A DNA stretch of 64,000 nt from Niastella yeongjuensis (lineage in GTDB: Bacteria; Bacteroidota; Bacteroidia; Chitinophagales; Chitinophagaceae). The stretch lies in the NCBI RefSeq assembly GCF_900110245.1, contig NZ_FOCZ01000012.1, positions 1 through 64,000 of the forward strand, written 5' to 3'. The translations under genes and the position numbers were made by a program. This document shows positions 26,379 through 35,356 of the stretch, one piece after another (position 1 is the stretch's first letter; every line of letters begins with the position of its first letter). Below the pieces are notes generated by a model. The model did no database searches. It had not been told where the DNA came from and saw only the letters and a program-made list of their open reading frames with translations.

Positions 26379-28307
26379 ATGAAAACAAGCTATTATATAC
26401 CGGTTTTGGTCTTCGCGATCAGCCTGTGTGCCTGTAAAAAGAATTTCCTGGATGTGGTGCCCGATAATGTGGCTACGCTCGACAACGCTTTTACCATGCG
26501 TACAGAAGCAGAGAAATACCTGGCTACCTGTTACTCGTACCTGCCCAATGATGGCGACCCGGTAACCAACGTTGCATTCCTGGGGGGCGATGAATTCTGG
26601 CTGGCCTATCCGGCCCTGAGCTTAACGGCCGACAACTGGAACGTGGCCCGGGGTAACCAGAATGTGGTGGATCCCTATGTAAACATCTGGGATGGATATG
26701 ACAATGGCCGGTTTAAATACAAAAGTATGTTCACAGGGATCCGTACCTGTAATACCTTTCTGGAAAATGTAAGTGACCTTACCAAAATTCCCGACCTTAC
26801 CATCGATGAAAGAACCCGCTGGATAGGAGAGGTGATGTTCCTGAAAGCGTATTTTCATTTTCTGTTGATGCGTCAGTACGGCCCCATTCCTATTATGGAT
26901 AAAAACATTCCGGTAACGGCACCGCTGGAACAAACAAAAGTAAAAAGGCAGCCTGTTGACACGGTAGTCGATTATATATCCAATTTAATGGATTCTGCCG
27001 TTACCCGTTTACCAGTATCTCTCCTGACACCTTCTACCGAGTTGGGCCGCATCACTATCGCCATTGCAAAAAGTATGAAAGCCCGCGTACTGGTGTACGG
27101 CGCCAGCCCGCTGTTCAATGGCAATACCGATTACAGCAATTTCAAAGACAAAGACGGCGTTCAGCTGATCTCCACTGCCTATAGCGAAGAAAAATGGAAA
27201 CGCGCTGCCGATGCAGCTGCCGATGCTATAAAGGCTTGTGAGCAGGCCGGCATCTTCCTGTATAAATTTAATAATACAACAGGGTTCCCGCTTACTGATG
27301 GCACTATAACCCAAATGAGCGTGCGCAATGCGGTTTGTGAAAAATGGAACCAGGAATGGATCTGGGCCAACTCCAATTCCTCTACCTGGCAGTTGCAATA
27401 CTCGTCCATGGCGCATATAGATCCAAACAATACCGGTAACTCAAGTATTTATGGAACGCTCGGACCCACCATGCAGGTAGTAAAACAGTTCTATACCAAA
27501 AACGGTGTACCCATTACAGAAGATAGAACACTGGACTATTCCAGTCCGCACGAGTTGAGAACAGCTACGCACGATGAGCGGTACAATATAGTGGAAGGTT
27601 ATAGAACAGCCCGCCTGAATTACGATCGCGAGCCACGCTACTATGCCGACCTGGGTTTTGATGGCGGTACCTGGTACATGCAAAACAGTCCCAGCCATAC
27701 CGATGAAAATACCTGGAGTGCCCAATTGAAACTGGGGCAGTTTGGCGCCGGTGTAGCCGTTACCATCACTACTTTTTATCCCAAAAAACTGGTGAACTGG
27801 AAGTTTGCTTACCAGAACGATAACAGCAGCCATATAGAAGATTATCCGTTCCCCACCATGCGCCTTGCAGACCTGTATCTGTTATATGCAGAGGCGGCAA
27901 ATGAAGCGAATGGACCATCGGCTGATGTATATAAATATTTAAACCTGATCAGGGACCGGGCGGGATTGCCAACTGTTCAGAACAGCTGGACCAACTTCTC
28001 GAATAACCCCGGCGCTTATCTTACAAAAGACGGGTTGCGCAACATCATTCGCAATGAACGCAATATTGAAATGTCGTTTGAAGGAAGCCGGTTCTGGGAC
28101 CTGCGCCGCTGGAAACTGGCCGCCACGCTGCTCAATACGAATGTAACCGGTTATGACCGTTCGGGTACATTCGAACATCCTGAACTGTTCTATATTCCTA
28201 CAACCTATTATACAATGCGTTTTGTGGTGCCACGCGATTACCTGTGGCCGATCAGAGAATCGAATTTACCTATTAACGAAAACCTGGTACAAAACCCCGG
28301 TTGGTAA
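26379..28307 (+). CDS. SusD/RagB-family glycan-binding lipoprotein
   Basis: The surface lipoprotein partner of the preceding SusC, about 642 residues. I start it at ATG 26379 because MKTSYYIPVLVFAISLCAC is a proper lipoprotein signal with lipobox; an ATG-proximal start at 26340 would add 13 charged residues before it. SusD-like N-terminal helices (MFLKAYFHFLLMRQYGPIP) and the C-terminal RagB/SusD part (MRLADLYLLYAEAANEANG, RNERNIEMSFEGSRFWDLRRW) are clear. It is followed by two more lipoproteins of the same operon that probably help bind the glycan. Confidence 0.94.
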   Translation: MKTSYYIPVLVFAISLCACKKNFLDVVPDNVATLDNAFTMRTEAEKYLATCYSYLPNDGDPVTNVAFLGGDEFWLAYPALSLTADNWNVARGNQNVVDPYVNIWDGYDNGRFKYKSMFTGIRTCNTFLENVSDLTKIPDLTIDERTRWIGEVMFLKAYFHFLLMRQYGPIPIMDKNIPVTAPLEQTKVKRQPVDTVVDYISNLMDSAVTRLPVSLLTPSTELGRITIAIAKSMKARVLVYGASPLFNGNTDYSNFKDKDGVQLISTAYSEEKWKRAADAAADAIKACEQAGIFLYKFNNTTGFPLTDGTITQMSVRNAVCEKWNQEWIWANSNSSTWQLQYSSMAHIDPNNTGNSSIYGTLGPTMQVVKQFYTKNGVPITEDRTLDYSSPHELRTATHDERYNIVEGYRTARLNYDREPRYYADLGFDGGTWYMQNSPSHTDENTWSAQLKLGQFGAGVAVTITTFYPKKLVNWKFAYQNDNSSHIEDYPFPTMRLADLYLLYAEAANEANGPSADVYKYLNLIRDRAGLPTVQNSWTNFSNNPGAYLTKDGLRNIIRNERNIEMSFEGSRFWDLRRWKLAATLLNTNVTGYDRSGTFEHPELFYIPTTYYTMRFVVPRDYLWPIRESNLPINENLVQNPGW

Positions 28308-28344
28308 AAACTAAACAAAATCTGGCTTGCCAAAACATACAGAT

Positions 28345-29529
28345 ATGAAAAAACACATTGAAACAATAATTGCCCTTCTGCTGCTGACTGCAGTATGGAG
28401 TTGCAAAAAAGAAGATGTGAATGGTATAAAGCAAGGTGGCGGGGAAGCACCCGGTGTAGTGAGCGGGATAACTGTGCAGAACGATCATGGGGCCGCAACC
28501 ATCTCTTACGTATTGCCCGACGATGAAGACCTGTTATATGTTAAAGCCGTATATACATTGCCCAACGGCACTGAACGTGAAGTGAAATCTTCTTATTACG
28601 GCAACCAGTTGCGGGTGGATGGGTTTGCCGATACCCTGAAACATACAGTTAAGTTGTATGCGATGACCAGAAGCGAGACCGCCGGTGAACCGGTTGAAGT
28701 ACAGGTGGAACCGCTGGTGCCACATATACAACTGGTATACCGCAGCCTGGCAGTACGGGCAACAGCAGGCGGTATAAGAATATCCTCCAAAAACCCTTAT
28801 AGAGGAGAGATAGTGATTGTGCCGATGGTCGATTCTACCAACGCAGGTGAATGGAAGCCTCTCGACAACGTATACACCAGTGATTCGGCCATTGCTGTTA
28901 GCATAAGAGGCCTTACACCTATACAAAAGAAATTTGCTTTTACGGTACGTGATCGCTGGCTGAATCATACCGATACCCTGTATGCCACTATTACGCCCAA
29001 GATGGAATTGCTCATCAATAAAAACGAGTATTCCGTGTACCAGTGTGATAATGATACAAAGATGTCGTACGGTACAACGGTAGACCTGATGTGGAAAGGA
29101 TTGATGAGTAACGAATGGCCCTGTTTGTTTACCGATGAAAGTTCGGGCATTCCCACCACCATTACCTGGTCGGTTGGTGCGGCGCCAGTTAAATTAACCC
29201 GGTTCAACCTGCTTACCCGCAAAGAAGGGGCGCTGTGGTATTCAAAAGGAAGTCCGCGCCGTTTTGAAATATACGGTTCCAACAATCCAACACACGATGG
29301 CGACTGGAGCAAATGGACAAAGCTGCTTACCTGCGAAGTGTTGAAGCCAAGCGGCTTGCCATTTGGAACAGAGAACAATGCCGATAATACCGCCGGAAGT
29401 GTCGGGTTCTCCTTCGACTTTGATGAAGATGCGCCGCCTTACCAGTACCTGCGGTTGAAATGTTTACAAAACTGGATGGGTACTTATTTCATCGAGATAC
29501 AGAATATGTCGACCTGGAAAACCAATTAA
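28345..29529 (+). CDS. Surface lipoprotein with DUF4959, DUF5126 and DUF5000 domains
   Basis: About 394 residues. A lipoprotein signal (TAVWSC, then KKEDVNG) is followed by a DUF4959-type beta domain (about 35-125), a DUF5126-type domain (about 130-225) and a C-terminal DUF5000 domain with a galactose-binding-like fold (about 240-394, ending YFIEIQNMSTWKTN). This three-domain family is found beside SusC/SusD pairs and is thought to act as an extra surface glycan-binding protein. I use ATG 28345; a start at 28327 would add six residues. It is 37 bases after SusD. Confidence 0.8.
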   Translation: MKKHIETIIALLLLTAVWSCKKEDVNGIKQGGGEAPGVVSGITVQNDHGAATISYVLPDDEDLLYVKAVYTLPNGTEREVKSSYYGNQLRVDGFADTLKHTVKLYAMTRSETAGEPVEVQVEPLVPHIQLVYRSLAVRATAGGIRISSKNPYRGEIVIVPMVDSTNAGEWKPLDNVYTSDSAIAVSIRGLTPIQKKFAFTVRDRWLNHTDTLYATITPKMELLINKNEYSVYQCDNDTKMSYGTTVDLMWKGLMSNEWPCLFTDESSGIPTTITWSVGAAPVKLTRFNLLTRKEGALWYSKGSPRRFEIYGSNNPTHDGDWSKWTKLLTCEVLKPSGLPFGTENNADNTAGSVGFSFDFDEDAPPYQYLRLKCLQNWMGTYFIEIQNMSTWKTN

Positions 29530-29565
29530 CAGCGGATTTAATTCTTAACAAGTAAAAATCAGTTC

Positions 29566-30783
29566 ATGAAACAATATATTATCAGCATACGGATCGTGTT
29601 GTTGATGGCAGTGTTGGGAGGTTTGGTGGTTTCGTGTAAGAAAATGGATGACTATAAAAAGTATGCAGAAGGCGGGGAGATCGTTTACCCGGCCACTTTC
29701 GATTCCCTGAAAGTGATCCCGGGCAATTACCGCGTAATGATCACCGGCTTTTTGGCTGGTATACCTAATATAACCAGATTCCGGGTGTATTGGAATGATG
29801 GCCTGGATTCGCTGGAATCGTCCATCATCCGGAAAGGAAAAGTAGATACCATCAGGCAGATCATTGCTAATTTACCGGAAGGTCCAAAAACCTTTACCAT
29901 TCGTACCTACGACGATAAAGGCAATCGCTCCATCCCCATGACCATTACCGGCAATGTATATGGCGCCAATTTTCAGAAATCTGTAGATGAGCGCGGCAAT
30001 CGTAACATCCTGGGCTCGATCGTAAACACAAATGGCGCTGCTGAAATTTCCTGGGCCAATGTAGACGCCTATGTAGGCGTGCGTGGTATGCACATTCATT
30101 ACTTCGATCTGAATAACCAGGAATACGATTTTATTGAGCCTATGAAGGGAAAAGACCAGGTGACCACCTTGCCTGATATTAACTTGTATAAACCCATTAC
30201 GTATAATACCCTGTACCTGCCCGATACGGTGGGTATCGATACCTTTACCGTGCCGGTTAAAACGTTGCCTGCTTTTAAAGAAATTACGTTATTGAACAGT
30301 GTATATCCGGTGGCCAACAGGGCCAATGACGGCAACCGCTGGGCCACTCCGCGCGACTGGACCCTCAATGCTGCAGCCATGAATCAAAAGGATAGTAAAG
30401 GCGTTTATTATGGTGGTACGTCTATCGGTGACAAGAAAATATATTTTGAAGCCGGCTGGGGTGCATCTGCCATTTCAAATGGAAAAATACACCAGGTGGT
30501 TACCCTGGCACCCGGCAATTATAGTTTTGAAGGCGACATCGACTGGTGGTCAGTGGGTTCTAAAAACGATACCTACCTGACTGTTGCGATTGGTACTAAC
30601 GGTTTACCTGATGTAAGCAACATCAGCAATGCGTTTTCCTATAAAAGAGTAGACAACGGTTCAAGGGTAATAACTACATTTACGTTGACCCGGCAAACAA
30701 CGTTGTCACTGGGACTGGTACTCGATTTGGCCGATGACGGCGAGGCGATGCGTTTCAATAGTTTACGGTTATACATAAAATAA
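29566..30783 (+). CDS. Lipoprotein with DUF4998 and DUF5013-type domains
   Basis: A 405-residue lipoprotein (lipobox VVSC, then KKMDDYKKYAEGGEIVYPA). The N-terminal part (about 25-225) matches DUF4998, recognisable by RFRVYWNDGLDSLE and FTIRTYDDKGNRS. The C-terminal part (about 245-405) looks like a DUF5013/carbohydrate-binding-like beta sandwich (WTLNAAAMNQKDSKGVYYGG). Such proteins sit in Sus operons and likely bind glycan at the surface. It is 36 bases downstream of the DUF5000 lipoprotein and 21 bases before the GH95 gene. Confidence 0.78.
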   Translation: MKQYIISIRIVLLMAVLGGLVVSCKKMDDYKKYAEGGEIVYPATFDSLKVIPGNYRVMITGFLAGIPNITRFRVYWNDGLDSLESSIIRKGKVDTIRQIIANLPEGPKTFTIRTYDDKGNRSIPMTITGNVYGANFQKSVDERGNRNILGSIVNTNGAAEISWANVDAYVGVRGMHIHYFDLNNQEYDFIEPMKGKDQVTTLPDINLYKPITYNTLYLPDTVGIDTFTVPVKTLPAFKEITLLNSVYPVANRANDGNRWATPRDWTLNAAAMNQKDSKGVYYGGTSIGDKKIYFEAGWGASAISNGKIHQVVTLAPGNYSFEGDIDWWSVGSKNDTYLTVAIGTNGLPDVSNISNAFSYKRVDNGSRVITTFTLTRQTTLSLGLVLDLADDGEAMRFNSLRLYIK

Positions 30784-30804
30784 ACGTTGTCAATATCTAT
30801 ACTG

Positions 30805-33156
30805 ATGTACAAAAGCAGCATGATCCGTATTGGTAAATTATCATTATTACTGTTATTAATTGCAGGCAGTGGGCGGGCGCAAAACAAACCACTGCGGTTA
30901 TGGTACGATAAACCGGCGGCGCAGTGGGAAGAAACCCTGCCGCTGGGAAATGGCCGGCTGGGTATGATGCCCGATGGCGGCGTACTGCAGGAAAGCATCG
31001 TACTTAATGATATTACGTTGTGGTCGGGCGCGCCGCAGGATGCAAATAATTATAATGCAAATAAGAAACTGCCTGAAATACAAAAACTGCTGCTCGAAGG
31101 AAAGAACGATGAGGCGCAGGAACTGATCAATAAAGATTTTGTTTGTACCGGTAAGGGCTCGGGTGCCGAGCCCTTTGGCTGTTTTCAAACCATGGGCCGC
31201 CTGGGCATTGCCTTTACCTACGAAGGCGCGGCCAATGTACCCTTTACCAGTTACAGCAGACAGCTGTCACTCAATAATGCCACCGCCGCCTGTTCGTATA
31301 AGGTGGGTGCTGTTACCTATAACAGGGAATACTTTACCAGTTTCGGTAACGACGTAGGCATCGTAAAACTCACTGCCAGCGCTGCCGGCAAATTGAATTT
31401 TGAGGTTTCGTTGTCGCGGGAAGAAAAAGGAACAGTTACCGTCACCGGCCATCAATTGGAAATGGCCGGACAGTTAGAGAATGGCACCAATGGCAAAGGC
31501 ATGCAATATGTGGCCCTGGTGAATATGAAGCTAACGGGAGGAAGTGTATCGGCTGCCAACAATAAACTGATGGTAAAAAACGCTACCGAAGCCATCCTGT
31601 TCTTTTCTGCCAAAACCAGTTATAAGGATGAAGCGTATCGCCAACATGCGCAGCAGTTGCTCGATAAAGCCATGCGGACGACGTATGATGCAGAAAAGAA
31701 GAAGCACCTCGATAATTATGGAAAGCTGTTTAATCGCCTGCAGGTAGATCTGGGTTCATCAGGTGCAGATGAATTACCAACCGATCAACGGCTTGACAAA
31801 TTTTATAATGCCACCACACCCGATAACCGGTTAACCGTGCTGTTTTATCAGTACAGCCGATATCTTTCTATCAGCAGTACGCGGGTAGGTTTGCTGCCAC
31901 CCAATTTACAGGGGCTGTGGGCGCATGAGGTCCATACGCCCTGGAATGGCGATTATCACCTCGATGTAAATGTACAAATGAACCATTGGGGCGTGGAGCC
32001 GGCTAACTTATCAGAATTGAATCTGCCGCTCGCTGACCTGGTAGCAGCGTTGGGCCCACACGGCGAAAAAACCGCCAAAGCCTACTACAATGCAAAAGGC
32101 TGGGTGGCGCATGTGATCACCAATCCCTGGTTATTTACCGAGCCTGGCGAAAGCGCGTCCTGGGGCGTAACCAAAGCCGGTTCCGGCTGGTTGTGCAACA
32201 ACCTGTGGGACCATTACGCTTTCTCTAACGATATCAATTACCTGAAAAAGATCTATCCGGTTTTGAAAGGCAGTGCCTTATTTTATTCGGACATACTTAT
32301 TAAAGATCCCGAAACAGGTTGGCTGGTAACGGCACCTTCCTCTTCTCCGGAAAATTCATTTTATATGCCCGGCAATTCCGGTAAACAGGCCAGTATTTGC
32401 ATGGGTGCTACCATCGATAACCAGATCATTCGCGAGTTGTTCAATAATGTCATCACTGCTTCGGAACAATTACAGATAGATGAACCGTTCCGGAAAGAAT
32501 TGAAAGAAAGGCTGAAACAGATCCCACCCATTGCGCAGATCGCTGCCGATGGCCGCATAATGGAATGGCTAAAAGATTATAAAGAAACCGATCCCCAACA
32601 CCGGCATATATCACATTTGTACGGGTTGTACCCGGCAAGTTTGATCACACCATCTGCAACGCCTGCATTTGCAGAAGCCTGTAAGAGATCATTGAATGTG
32701 CGTGGTGATGACGGTCCCAGCTGGTCTATTGCTTATAAACAATTGTTCTGGGCCCGGCTGCACGATGGCAACCGTGCGTATAAATTGTTTCGCGAGATCA
32801 TGAAGCCAACCCGTAAAACGGGTATCAACTATGGCGCTGGCGGCGGTGTTTATCCAAATTTATTATCTGCCGGCCCGCCCTTTCAGATCGATGGCAACTT
32901 TGGCGCCGGCGCCGGCATTGCCGAAATGCTGTTGCAAAGCCATGAAGGCTATATCAATTTTCTACCCGCCATCCCCGATGTATGGAAAGCGGAAGGGTCG
33001 GTGAAAGGAATGAAGGCTCGTGGGAATATAACCGTTGATTTTAGTTGGAAGGATGGAAAGGTTATTAGTTATAAATTGTATTCACCTACAAAGCAACGGG
33101 TGAAGGTGATGATTGATGGAGTTGTTAAGGAGGTTGAGGTAGGGGTGAAGAAGTAA
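30805..33156 (+). CDS. GH95-family alpha-L-fucosidase/alpha-L-galactosidase
   Basis: An exported glycosidase of about 783 residues. After the signal peptide (LSLLLLLIAGSGRAQ) the N-terminal GH95 beta domain (about 25-270, LWYDKPAAQWEETLPLGNGR) precedes the (alpha/alpha)6 barrel (about 300-700; GLWAHEVHTPWNGDYHLDVN, then NAKGWVAHVITNPW) and a short C-terminal beta domain. GH95 enzymes remove alpha-1,2-L-fucose or alpha-L-galactose, for example from plant xyloglucan. ATG 30805 or 30820 are possible starts. An array of ten octamers (GTTGACNN/GTTAACNN) begins at the base after the stop codon. Confidence 0.92.
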   Translation: MYKSSMIRIGKLSLLLLLIAGSGRAQNKPLRLWYDKPAAQWEETLPLGNGRLGMMPDGGVLQESIVLNDITLWSGAPQDANNYNANKKLPEIQKLLLEGKNDEAQELINKDFVCTGKGSGAEPFGCFQTMGRLGIAFTYEGAANVPFTSYSRQLSLNNATAACSYKVGAVTYNREYFTSFGNDVGIVKLTASAAGKLNFEVSLSREEKGTVTVTGHQLEMAGQLENGTNGKGMQYVALVNMKLTGGSVSAANNKLMVKNATEAILFFSAKTSYKDEAYRQHAQQLLDKAMRTTYDAEKKKHLDNYGKLFNRLQVDLGSSGADELPTDQRLDKFYNATTPDNRLTVLFYQYSRYLSISSTRVGLLPPNLQGLWAHEVHTPWNGDYHLDVNVQMNHWGVEPANLSELNLPLADLVAALGPHGEKTAKAYYNAKGWVAHVITNPWLFTEPGESASWGVTKAGSGWLCNNLWDHYAFSNDINYLKKIYPVLKGSALFYSDILIKDPETGWLVTAPSSSPENSFYMPGNSGKQASICMGATIDNQIIRELFNNVITASEQLQIDEPFRKELKERLKQIPPIAQIAADGRIMEWLKDYKETDPQHRHISHLYGLYPASLITPSATPAFAEACKRSLNVRGDDGPSWSIAYKQLFWARLHDGNRAYKLFREIMKPTRKTGINYGAGGGVYPNLLSAGPPFQIDGNFGAGAGIAEMLLQSHEGYINFLPAIPDVWKAEGSVKGMKARGNITVDFSWKDGKVISYKLYSPTKQRVKVMIDGVVKEVEVGVKK

Positions 33157-33236
33157 GTTGACAGGTTGACAAGTTAACACGTTGACAAGTTAACACGTTG
33201 ACAAGTTAACACGTTGACAAGTTAACACGTTGACAC
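33157..33236 (+). repeat. Octamer array GTTRACNN x10
   Basis: Ten tandem 8-mers alternate GTTGACAA and GTTAACAC with few changes, starting at the first base after the GH95 stop codon. A related six-unit array lies at 52221-52268. Confidence 0.9.
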
Positions 33237-33265
33237 GTTCTATATTATTAACTTATTGGGTTTGT

Positions 33266-33349
33266 AGGTTGAGAGTTAAAAGTTTAAGGTTGAAGCGCTG
33301 CAGCGCATCCCGGTTTTCATTTCTGCCTTCTGCCCTCTGCCTTCTGCCC
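33266..33349 (+). repeat. Two heptamer arrays and a palindrome
   Basis: Four 7-mers of type ARGTTDA occupy 33266-33293 (AGGTTGA, GAGTTAA, AAGTTTA, AGGTTGA). A perfect palindrome GCGCTGCAGCGC lies at 33295-33306. Four 7-mers TCTGCCY occupy 33322-33349, ending 16 bases before the next ATG. The stretch CGGTTTTCATTTCTGCC is nearly identical to one at 52338-52355. Confidence 0.85.
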
Positions 33350-33365
33350 ATAAACGAAATTATAC

Positions 33366-35336
33366 ATGAAAAAAACAATTGCATTTTTCTTACTGCTCCC
33401 GCTTGTTAGCAACACAAAAGCCCAAATCAGGCTTCCAAAAATATTTGGCGACAGTATGGTACTGCAACGGAATGCGCCATTGAGAGTATGGGGATGGGCT
33501 GCACCAGCTGAAGCCATAACTGTGCAATTTCATCATCAGCAAAAATCAGTAAAAACCGATGCCAGTGGTAATTGGGAAACTGTATTGGCACCGGAACAAG
33601 TGGGTGGCCCCTATGAACTGCAGGTAAAGGGAAAAAACACCATTACGCTGCATGGTATCCTTATGGGGGATGTATGGGTTTGTTCGGGCCAGTCGAATAT
33701 GGAAATGCCGGTGAAAGGCTGGTCGCAGGTAGTGAATGCCGATCAGGAAATTGCTGCGGCGAATTATCCGGCGATCAGGTTATTTACAGTAGAAAAAGAT
33801 GTACAGGGCAAACCGGCTGATGATGTAAAAAGCGGCACCTGGCAAACCTGTACACCGCAACGTATTCCACCTTTTTCGGCAGTGGGTTATTTTTTTGGCA
33901 GGGAGCTGCATCAACAATTGCATGTACCCATCGGGCTCATCAATTCTACCTGGGGCGGCACCGATATAGAAAGCTGGATCAGCCATAAAGGGTTTGAAAG
34001 TGAACCGTATTATAAATGGCTCACGGCAATAACACCGGAAAAAAGCATAGCAGATATGACTGCCATGAAAGACCGGCAATCGCAGGCCTACCTGGCGTCG
34101 AAACAATTAAATGATTTAGATACCACAACTATTAAACAGTGGCCAGCGATTGACCTGGACGATAGCAAATGGCACTCGATGCAGGTGCCGGAAGTATGGG
34201 AGAGCCAGTTGCCCGGACCTGGTTTCGATGGGGTGATCTGGTATAGAAAAGAAATAAACCTCGAAGAAGCCGATGCCGGTAAACCAGCCGTGTTGCATTT
34301 GGCCATGATCGATGATAATGACGTTACTTACGTAAATGGCGTACAGGTAGGTGCCGTGCAGGGATATAACGTAAAACGGGTGTATAAGATCCCTGGTTCC
34401 CTTTTAAAGAAAGGGAAAAATGTAATTGCCGTTCGGGTACAGGATACCGGTGGCGGCGGTGGTATTTATGGCGAAACAGCAGATTGTGTTCTTACGATCG
34501 ATGGAAAGAATACCTCATTGGCCGGTTCCTGGAAATTTCGCATTGAATCGATGCAGACCAGCACCGGCATTGGCGCCAATGATTACCCCAGTGTGTTGTA
34601 CAATGGGATGATCAGTCCTATAGTGAAACTAACCATAAAAGGCGCTATCTGGTACCAGGGCGAAAACAATGCGAGTCGCGCCTTTGAATACCGGAAAGCG
34701 ATGCCGCTGCTTATAAATGACTGGCGGATGCGTTGGAAACAACCGGCCATGCCTTTTTATTTTGTACAGCTCACCAGTTTCAACAATGCCAATGGCAATA
34801 GCAACAAAGGAAGCAGTTGGGCCGAATTGCGCGAGGCGCAGGCAATGGCCACTACATTACCCAATACCGGCATGGCAGTGACAATCGATGTGGGGAATCC
34901 GGGCGATATCCATCCCCATAACAAGCAGGATGTAGGAAAACGCCTGGCCTTACTGGCACTACAAAAAACATACGGCATAAAAACAGTGGCTTCCGGGCCT
35001 GTATACAAAAGCATGCAGGTGAAAGGCAACAATGTTACCATTCAATTTACAAATATTGATAAAGGGTTAACGGCTTCAGGTGAGGTAACCGGCTTTGAAA
35101 TAGCCGGCACCGATCAGCATTTTTATCCGGCTAAAGCAACCATTGCAGGTACTGTTGTTAATTTAACTGCGCCGGAAGTAACTACTCCGGTAGCAGTACG
35201 GTATGCCTGGGCCGATGACGACAGCAAGGCCAATCTGTTCAATGCGGCGGGTTTACCGGCAGCGCCGTTCCGTACCGACAACTGGAAGTCAATTACCGAA
35301 GGAAAGAAATATACACCACCACTTTCGCAACAATAA
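33366..35336 (+). CDS. Sialate O-acetylesterase-type esterase (SASA domain)
   Basis: An exported carbohydrate acetylesterase of 656 residues. A signal peptide (about 1-21) is followed by an N-terminal beta segment and a SASA/SGNH-type esterase core that starts with WVCSGQSNMEMPVKGW (about 103-118; Ser of GQSN is the expected nucleophile). A jelly-roll insertion (about 245-405, WYRKEINLEEADAGKPAVLH) splits the core, which resumes with WYQGENNASRAFEYR (about 430-444) and the IHPHNKQDVGKRLAL motif with the expected His. Named after sialate esterases, but in such loci it more likely removes acetyl groups from plant glycans. It lies in the GH95-GH36 gene row. Confidence 0.9.
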   Translation: MKKTIAFFLLLPLVSNTKAQIRLPKIFGDSMVLQRNAPLRVWGWAAPAEAITVQFHHQQKSVKTDASGNWETVLAPEQVGGPYELQVKGKNTITLHGILMGDVWVCSGQSNMEMPVKGWSQVVNADQEIAAANYPAIRLFTVEKDVQGKPADDVKSGTWQTCTPQRIPPFSAVGYFFGRELHQQLHVPIGLINSTWGGTDIESWISHKGFESEPYYKWLTAITPEKSIADMTAMKDRQSQAYLASKQLNDLDTTTIKQWPAIDLDDSKWHSMQVPEVWESQLPGPGFDGVIWYRKEINLEEADAGKPAVLHLAMIDDNDVTYVNGVQVGAVQGYNVKRVYKIPGSLLKKGKNVIAVRVQDTGGGGGIYGETADCVLTIDGKNTSLAGSWKFRIESMQTSTGIGANDYPSVLYNGMISPIVKLTIKGAIWYQGENNASRAFEYRKAMPLLINDWRMRWKQPAMPFYFVQLTSFNNANGNSNKGSSWAELREAQAMATTLPNTGMAVTIDVGNPGDIHPHNKQDVGKRLALLALQKTYGIKTVASGPVYKSMQVKGNNVTIQFTNIDKGLTASGEVTGFEIAGTDQHFYPAKATIAGTVVNLTAPEVTTPVAVRYAWADDDSKANLFNAAGLPAAPFRTDNWKSITEGKKYTPPLSQQ

Positions 35337-35356
35337 ACTAACATTTAATCTGTAAC

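Noticed and set aside
33157-33236. GTTGACAA/GTTAACAC array as a CRISPR
   Set aside because: Units are 8 bases and directly adjacent with no unique spacers, and no cas gene is near.
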